From Kribbella sp. VKM Ac-2569 (lineage in GTDB: Bacteria > Actinomycetota > Actinomycetes > Propionibacteriales > Kribbellaceae), in assembly GCF_004216905.1 (NCBI RefSeq), contig NZ_SGXJ01000003.1, positions 186,001 to 250,000 on the forward strand: a stretch of DNA of 64,000 bases, read 5' to 3'. The notes beneath the pieces are model-generated. The model saw only the letters and a list, made by a program, of their open reading frames with translations. It had not been told where the DNA came from and did not search any database. Below are positions 59,218 through 64,000 of this stretch, one piece after another. Made by a program: the position numbers and the translations under genes. The stretch's first letter is position 1. Each line of letters starts with the position of its first letter.

Positions 59218-59918
59218 TGACTGCCACCACTGCTTCCCAGGCGTTCATTGACGCTGCCGCGGCGATCGTTCAGCAAGACGACATCGCCGATATCCTGGTC
59301 CGCCTTCTGAGCGACTGTGCCGGGCTGACCGGCGCGGGCGCGATCGGACTCCTGGTGAAGGACGGCCACGGCCGGTTGGAGATCCTGAGCGCGACCTCAC
59401 ATCAGGCCGTTGAGCTCGAGCTGTACCAGCTCCAGCACGACACCGGCCCATGTGTCGACGCGGCACGTGACGGGGCCTCGCAGTCGGTGCGCTCGCCCGG
59501 CGAGGTCATCGCGCGCTGGGGCACGGTCGGTGAAGCGATCGTCGCAGCCGGTTTCCATGCCGTCCACGCCGTCCCTCTGCGGTGGCACGGCCGGCTCATC
59601 GGCGCCATGAACGCCTTCCACACCGACGTGGAGTCAGCGGACGATGACAGTCTGCAGCTGACGCAGGCTTTCGCCGATATCGCCACGGTCGTCATCGTCC
59701 ACCCGGTGGTCCTCACCGGCAGCGAGCTGGACGAGCGCGTCCGGGTCGTGCTGGACGGACGGACGGTCGTCGAGCAAGCCAAAGGTGTCCTGGCCGAGAG
59801 TTCGGGTGTCGACGTGGCCACCGCGTACCAGCTTCTCGTTCAGCGCGCCGTCCAGAACGGCTCCACCCTGACCGAGGCCGCAACCACGATCATCGAGGAA
59901 GCACAACGCCGTACCTGA
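59217..59918 (+). CDS. GAF and ANTAR domain regulator
   Basis: A 233-residue protein with a GAF domain (about 20-150) and a C-terminal ANTAR domain (VVEQAKGVLAESSGVDVATAYQLLVQRA). It is coupled to the preceding GAF-ANTAR gene, so the two are made together and may form a heterodimer. The ligand of the GAF domain is unknown. Confidence 0.9.
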   Translation: MTATTASQAFIDAAAAIVQQDDIADILVRLLSDCAGLTGAGAIGLLVKDGHGRLEILSATSHQAVELELYQLQHDTGPCVDAARDGASQSVRSPGEVIARWGTVGEAIVAAGFHAVHAVPLRWHGRLIGAMNAFHTDVESADDDSLQLTQAFADIATVVIVHPVVLTGSELDERVRVVLDGRTVVEQAKGVLAESSGVDVATAYQLLVQRAVQNGSTLTEAATTIIEEAQRRT

Positions 59919-59944
59919 ACCGCGTTGCCCGCTGTCAAGTAGTT

Positions 59945-59989
59945 GCTGGTGGCCCCTGACAGGAGTCCGCCGTGGACGGGGCCACCAGC
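59945..59989. terminator. Bidirectional hairpin between GAF-ANTAR genes
   Basis: A 12-base-pair perfect stem (GCTGGTGGCCCC with GGGGCCACCAGC) around a 21-base loop, in the gap between convergent genes. Confidence 0.7.
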
Positions 59990-60055
59990 TACGCGGCTCA
60001 TGTCCGCGTAGCCCAGCGGTACCCGCGGCCGAACGATTCATGCGTCGTACGTCGG

Positions 60056-60796
60056 TCAGACGCTGGGGAGGCGGCGGCTGTCGATCAACTGCTGAGCGAC
60101 CTCGCGGAGCTTGGTGTTGGTGTCCTGGGAGTAGCGCCTGAGGACCTGGAAGGCACGGTCACTGTCCAGGTCGTAGCGCTCCATCAGGATCCCCATCGCC
60201 TGGCCGACCAGCTTCCGGGCGTCGACCGCGACCATCAGGTTCTCCTCGCGACGCGCGGTCGCGACCGCCACCGCCGCATGCCGGGCGAGGATGTGGGCGA
60301 CAGCCTCCTCGTCCGTCCCGAAGGCTGCCGAGCGATGGCTGTAGAGGCCCAGGACACCGACGGCGCCGAAACCTGTCCACAGCGGGACATCGAGAACACT
60401 GTGAACCCCGAGGTCGAGAACCTTCTTGGACCACTCCGGCCAGCGGGTCTCCTGGACCAGATCCGGGATCGACACGGTGGCACGGTCGCGCATGCACTGC
60501 ACCAACGGTCCGTCCTCGCCGGCCAGCTGGAACCGATAGATCTCGGCGACGACCGGATCGGTGACGGCGGGCACCTCCGGGCGGCCGCCGGCGGTGTGCA
60601 GCGCGACGCCGGCGTACTCGCAGTTCAGCGCCTGCAGTGCGTACTCGACCAGTGCCTCGACAGTCTCGTCCACGCCCTCCGCTTCGTGCATCTCCAGAGC
60701 GAGCCGGGAGAAGCCTTCAGCGGCCGGTCCAAGGTCTGCCCGCGCCGAAGGCTCGTCCGCACCGTCCTCGCTACCCGTGATTCGCGTGTCCGTCAC
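60056..60796 (-). CDS. GAF and ANTAR domain regulator
   Basis: A third GAF-ANTAR protein, 246 residues from the GTG at 60796 (an ATG at 60811 is possible; neither has a good ribosome-binding site). The GAF domain spans about 45-180 and the ANTAR domain follows (LVGQAMGILMERYDLDSDRAFQVLRRYSQ). It is convergent with the other two and appears monocistronic. Confidence 0.88.
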   Translation of the reverse strand: MTDTRITGSEDGADEPSARADLGPAAEGFSRLALEMHEAEGVDETVEALVEYALQALNCEYAGVALHTAGGRPEVPAVTDPVVAEIYRFQLAGEDGPLVQCMRDRATVSIPDLVQETRWPEWSKKVLDLGVHSVLDVPLWTGFGAVGVLGLYSHRSAAFGTDEEAVAHILARHAAVAVATARREENLMVAVDARKLVGQAMGILMERYDLDSDRAFQVLRRYSQDTNTKLREVAQQLIDSRRLPSV

Positions 60797-60896
60797 GTGC
60801 CCATCATGCACCGCACCAGGCGACGAACCCAGCCGACGACGCCGTGTTGGGGAGTACGCCGAGGGTACCTGGGCAAGATGGAAAAGACGCGCGAGG

Positions 60897-61724
60897 TTAC
60901 TTGATGCCTGCGAGGCGGACGCCGTTGACGATGTAGCGCTGGAAGATGAGCACGAGCAGGATCGTCGGCAGCGCTGCCAGGGTCGATCCGGCCATGAGCA
61001 TGCCCCACTCGTTGCCGCGTGCCGAGCGGAACGTCGCGAGGTACTGCATGATCTGGGTCAGGTCGGGGTTCGACACGACGAGCACCGGCCAGACGTAGGA
61101 GTTCCAGTACCCGAGGAACGAGGCGATGCCGACGACGACGAACGGCCCGAGCGACTGCGGCACGAAGATCTGCAGGAAGATCTGCCAGCGGGTCGCGCCG
61201 TCGATGAGCGCGGCCTCCTCCACCGCGGCCGGCATGTTGAGGTAGAACTGCCGCAGGAAGAACATCTGGGCGCTCGCCGCGACGCCGGGGATGATGAGCA
61301 CCGCCAGGGTGTCGAGCATGCCGAGCTTGCTCACGACGACGAACGACGTCAGCAGGATCGCCATCGCCGGGACGAACATCGGCGTGATGCAGACAAGCCA
61401 CCACAGCCCCTTCCCGGCGAAGTCGAGACGGGCGAACGCGTAGGCCGCCATCGAGTTCACCACCAGGCTCGCGACGGTGAAGATGACGGCGCCGACGAAG
61501 GTGATGGTCATGGCGCGGACGAACGCTGGGTCCGCGAGGATCAGGCGGTAGTTGTCGAGCCGCCATACGTCGGGGAAGAACTGGAACGGGCTGCGCAGCA
61601 CCTCGTTCTGGCTCTTGAATCCGGAGATCGCCATCCACGCGAGCGGAAAGAGTGCTGTCACCGCGATGCCCGCGACGAGCAGGTAGGTCAGGAGCCGGCG
61701 CGGGGCGTACCACGAGCGGTTCAT
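60897..61724 (-). CDS. Carbohydrate ABC transporter permease (MalG type)
   Basis: A 275-residue permease with six predicted helices. The EAA loop that contacts the ATPase is EEAALIDGATRWQIFLQIFVP. It forms a transporter with the permease and binding protein encoded upstream on the same strand. No ATPase gene is adjacent, as is usual in actinobacteria, where a shared MsiK-type ATPase serves many sugar importers. Confidence 0.92.
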   Translation of the reverse strand: MNRSWYAPRRLLTYLLVAGIAVTALFPLAWMAISGFKSQNEVLRSPFQFFPDVWRLDNYRLILADPAFVRAMTITFVGAVIFTVASLVVNSMAAYAFARLDFAGKGLWWLVCITPMFVPAMAILLTSFVVVSKLGMLDTLAVLIIPGVAASAQMFFLRQFYLNMPAAVEEAALIDGATRWQIFLQIFVPQSLGPFVVVGIASFLGYWNSYVWPVLVVSNPDLTQIMQYLATFRSARGNEWGMLMAGSTLAALPTILLVLIFQRYIVNGVRLAGIK

Positions 61725-61749
61725 CGGAGGTCCTTTCGGTGACGCCGGC

Positions 61750-62739
61750 TCAGGCGTCCGACGACTTCTCGGAGCTGACGACCCGGAAGATGATGAGCGA
61801 GATGGTGCCGATGACGAGGAAGAGCAGCAGCGCCGCTGTCAGGGAGTAGCTCGTCGCGTACGGCGTGGCGTCGCGGAAACTGTTGAAGATGTAGAGGTTC
61901 GGCGTGTTCGTCGCGTTGACGGGGCCGCCGTTCGTCATGACGAGCGGCAGCTGGAACTCCTGGATCGTCAACGTCAGGCCGGAGACGAGCAGGAAGAGGA
62001 TGACGTTGCGCAGCGACGGGATCGTGATGTAGCGGGTGCGCTGCCAGAAGTTCGCACCGTCGAGCCTGGCCGACTCGAAGTAGCTCTCGGGGATGTCGAG
62101 GATGCCGGCGAGCATGATCAAGGTCGAGACGCCGAAGCCGAGCCAGATCGCGGGAATCGCCACGGCCGGCAGAGCCGTCGACGCCGTGTTGAGCCACGCG
62201 AGCGGGCCTTGGCCGAACAGCCCGATGAACCAGTTCGCGAAACCCTCGTCCTGGTAGATGAAGACGAAGATGATCGCCGCCACGACGCTCGAGACGACGG
62301 CCGGCACGTAGACGGTCGTCTTCATGAAGGCCGCCATCCGCTTCGACAGCGTCGCAAGGAAGCTTGCGAGGAGCAGGGCGAGCACGAGGATCGTTGGCAC
62401 GACCATCAGGGCGAGTTTGAGGCCGACCAGGAGCGACTCGTAGAACTCAGGGTCGGTGAGGACGTACTTGTAGAAGTCGAACCCGACGAACTCGGCGTCC
62501 TTGTAGAAGCTCATCTCGAAGAAGCTGAGGTAGAACGCGTAGACGAGCGGCCAGATGACGAAGATGCCGAGCAGCACGACCATCGGCGTGATCATCAGGT
62601 ACGCCGTGAGATGCGCACGCAGGTGTCGCGGTACCTGTTCGGTGAGCTTCGCGTCGCGTCGGCGCCGTCGGCGCGAGGGGCCGTTCGGGCCGGCCACCTG
62701 GGTGACCGGGCCCGTCGGCTGCGTTGAGGTGTCGAGCAT
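61750..62739 (-). CDS. Carbohydrate ABC transporter permease (MalF type)
   Basis: A 329-residue permease with a long Arg-rich cytoplasmic N-terminus (PSRRRRRRDAK) and six helices. The EAA-like loop is FESARLDGANFWQRTRYITIPSL. It lies 25 bases before the MalG-type gene and 6 bases after the binding-protein gene, so the three form one operon. Confidence 0.92.
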   Translation of the reverse strand: MLDTSTQPTGPVTQVAGPNGPSRRRRRRDAKLTEQVPRHLRAHLTAYLMITPMVVLLGIFVIWPLVYAFYLSFFEMSFYKDAEFVGFDFYKYVLTDPEFYESLLVGLKLALMVVPTILVLALLLASFLATLSKRMAAFMKTTVYVPAVVSSVVAAIIFVFIYQDEGFANWFIGLFGQGPLAWLNTASTALPAVAIPAIWLGFGVSTLIMLAGILDIPESYFESARLDGANFWQRTRYITIPSLRNVILFLLVSGLTLTIQEFQLPLVMTNGGPVNATNTPNLYIFNSFRDATPYATSYSLTAALLLFLVIGTISLIIFRVVSSEKSSDA

Positions 62740-62745
62740 CGTCGG

Positions 62746-64000
62746 TCAGCCCTTCGGTGCCGTGCCCTTGAGGCGCTGCTGCTTGATGACGCGGTCGATC
62801 GCGTCGCTCGCCTTCTGGGTCGCCGCCGGGATGTCGGACTTGCCCTTCATGACGGACTCGATCGCCGTTGCGAACGCGAGGGAGATGTCGAACGGGTACG
62901 CCGGCTCGGCCTTGCCGGTCGCGACGACCTTGTCGCTGATGATCTTCATGAACGGGTCGGCCGTGGCCGCCGGGTCACTGGCGAGCGCCTGGTCGACCGA
63001 CGTACGGACGGTGTACTTCGAGAAGCCGCTCTGCCTGAAGAAGTCCGCCATGATCGCCGGGTCGCCCGCGAGCAGGTACTCGATGAACTTCGCCGCGGCT
63101 TCCTTGTGCTTCGACTTGGCGTCGACCGTGAGCGTCCAGCCGCCGAGCGTCGCCGTCGGCTTGCTCGGATCGCCGTCGACGGACGGGAACGGAGCGACCG
63201 CGGTGTTCTTGATCATCGCCGGGAAGCTCTGCTTGAGCTGTCCGACCGCCCACGAGCCGTTCGCCATCATCGCGACCTGGCCTTGGCCGTACGGCGTCGC
63301 GTCGGGGTAGCCGACCTTCGGCTGCTGCGGAATCCAGCCTTTCTGGAAGAGGGTCTGGTAAAACTCGAAGAGCTTCGTGTAGCACGGGTCCTTCGCGTTG
63401 GCGGCGGACCAGTCGTCGTTGATCGGCAGGTGGCCGCACGCGTTGTACTGCAGGCCCCAGCTCGACCAGCCGAGGTCGGGCGCGACCGAGGCGATCGTCA
63501 TGCCCTTGACCGTGCCCTTCGTCAGCTTCTCGGCCCACGTGAGCAGCTCGTCCCAGGTCTTGGGCGGCGTATTCGGGTCGAGACCAGCGGCTTTGACGAG
63601 GTCGGTGCGGTAGTAGAGGACGGTCGACGGCTCGACGAGCATCGGGTACGCGTAGTGCTTGCCGCCGACCTGGACGAACCCGCCGACGTTCGACTTGATG
63701 TCGCTCCACGCCTTGTCCGGCAGCAGCCCGTCGAGTTCGGCGAACTGGCCGTTCGCGACGCCGGCGGGAATACCGCCGTAGTTCGTCGTCGCGACATCCG
63801 GTTGCGTGCCGGCGGCCTGCGCGGCCTTGAGCTTCTGCTGCCACGTGTCACCGGGGACGACCTGGTACTTCACCTTCACGTCGGTCTGCGACGCGTTGAA
63901 CTTGTCGACGTACGTCTTGAACCACTTCTGCTGGTACGGCTCGAACTGCGACTGCCAGAAGGTGATCTCGGCTGGTCCCTCCTTACCCCCGGAGCTCCCG
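62746..64000 (-). CDS. Sugar ABC transporter solute-binding protein, N-terminus outside window
   Basis: The frame is open to the right edge, so the signal peptide and lipobox lie outside. The visible 417 residues are the family-1 extracellular binding protein: ITFWQSQFEPYQQKWFKTYV near the start, PGDTWQQKLKAAQAAGTQPDV and a C-terminal helical lobe ending QQRLKGTAPKG. The role is capture of a sugar or oligosaccharide for the two permeases. Which sugar is unknown; a regulator or glycosidase may follow beyond the window. Confidence 0.92.
   Translation of the reverse strand, partial: GSSGGKEGPAEITFWQSQFEPYQQKWFKTYVDKFNASQTDVKVKYQVVPGDTWQQKLKAAQAAGTQPDVATTNYGGIPAGVANGQFAELDGLLPDKAWSDIKSNVGGFVQVGGKHYAYPMLVEPSTVLYYRTDLVKAAGLDPNTPPKTWDELLTWAEKLTKGTVKGMTIASVAPDLGWSSWGLQYNACGHLPINDDWSAANAKDPCYTKLFEFYQTLFQKGWIPQQPKVGYPDATPYGQGQVAMMANGSWAVGQLKQSFPAMIKNTAVAPFPSVDGDPSKPTATLGGWTLTVDAKSKHKEAAAKFIEYLLAGDPAIMADFFRQSGFSKYTVRTSVDQALASDPAATADPFMKIISDKVVATGKAEPAYPFDISLAFATAIESVMKGKSDIPAATQKASDAIDRVIKQQRLKGTAPKG

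Overview
The window is 64 kb of high-GC actinobacterial DNA. Codon use, the density of GTG starts and the gene families (GAF-ANTAR proteins, PknB-type kinase, DevR-type regulator, SARP, ECF sigma factor) suggest a soil actinomycete. My best guess is Kribbella or a near relative in the Propionibacteriales; that is inference, because the window has no rRNA or housekeeping marker. No tRNA, rRNA, CRISPR array, IS element or phage gene was recognised.

Left chromosomal part (1-28.5 kb). A truncated DUF4091 protein is followed by two AhpD-like genes. Next comes a proline block: proline dehydrogenase divergent from a PucR-type regulator, then an amidohydrolase and an ornithine cyclodeaminase homologue. 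After an unknown protein, aquaporin and RNase H come a DesK/NarL-type two-component pair divergent from an ABC exporter, and a four-gene TetR-controlled operon whose promoter carries two copies of a TGAG-N4-CTCA palindrome. A secreted calcium-binding-repeat protein, an aldo/keto reductase and two tiny genes follow. From 19 to 27 kb there is a redox/dormancy-type set: ArsR regulator, PPK2, Acg-like nitroreductase, half of a PEP-synthase ATP domain, three universal stress proteins, DoxX, flavodoxin and a close DevR/DosR homologue. An SDR and an ECF sigma factor close this part.

Central part (28.6-54.3 kb). This looks like one biosynthetic gene cluster and is the main discovery. It has two lysine/ornithine N-hydroxylases, a stand-alone cupin overlapping a methionyl-tRNA-synthetase-like gene (together resembling the cupin-MetRS hydrazine synthetases), and a FAD amino-acid oxidase directly after them. 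This trio is the known logic for joining N6-hydroxylysine to an amino acid through an N-N bond and then releasing a hydrazino acid. Around it are three ATP-grasp ligases, a PP-loop enzyme, an archaeal-type asparagine-synthetase-like enzyme, glutamate mutase (S and E subunits), an FMN glutamate-synthase-like domain, a DDAH-like pentein, a P450, a cytoplasmic family-5 solute-binding protein, three transporters and a SARP regulator. I see no NRPS, PKS or carrier protein. The likely product is a small hydrazine-containing pseudopeptide assembled by free ligases, possibly containing 3-methylaspartate or 3-methylasparagine.

Right part (54.3-64 kb). A membrane-anchored small protein, a PknB-like Ser/Thr kinase, a TraR/DksA zinc-finger protein, an Hrp1-like CBS protein, a zinc alcohol dehydrogenase and three GAF-ANTAR proteins resume the stress-response theme. 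The window ends in a sugar ABC transporter (two permeases and a binding protein cut by the edge). The biosynthetic cluster therefore sits between two groups of dormancy/redox genes, as an inserted island would.
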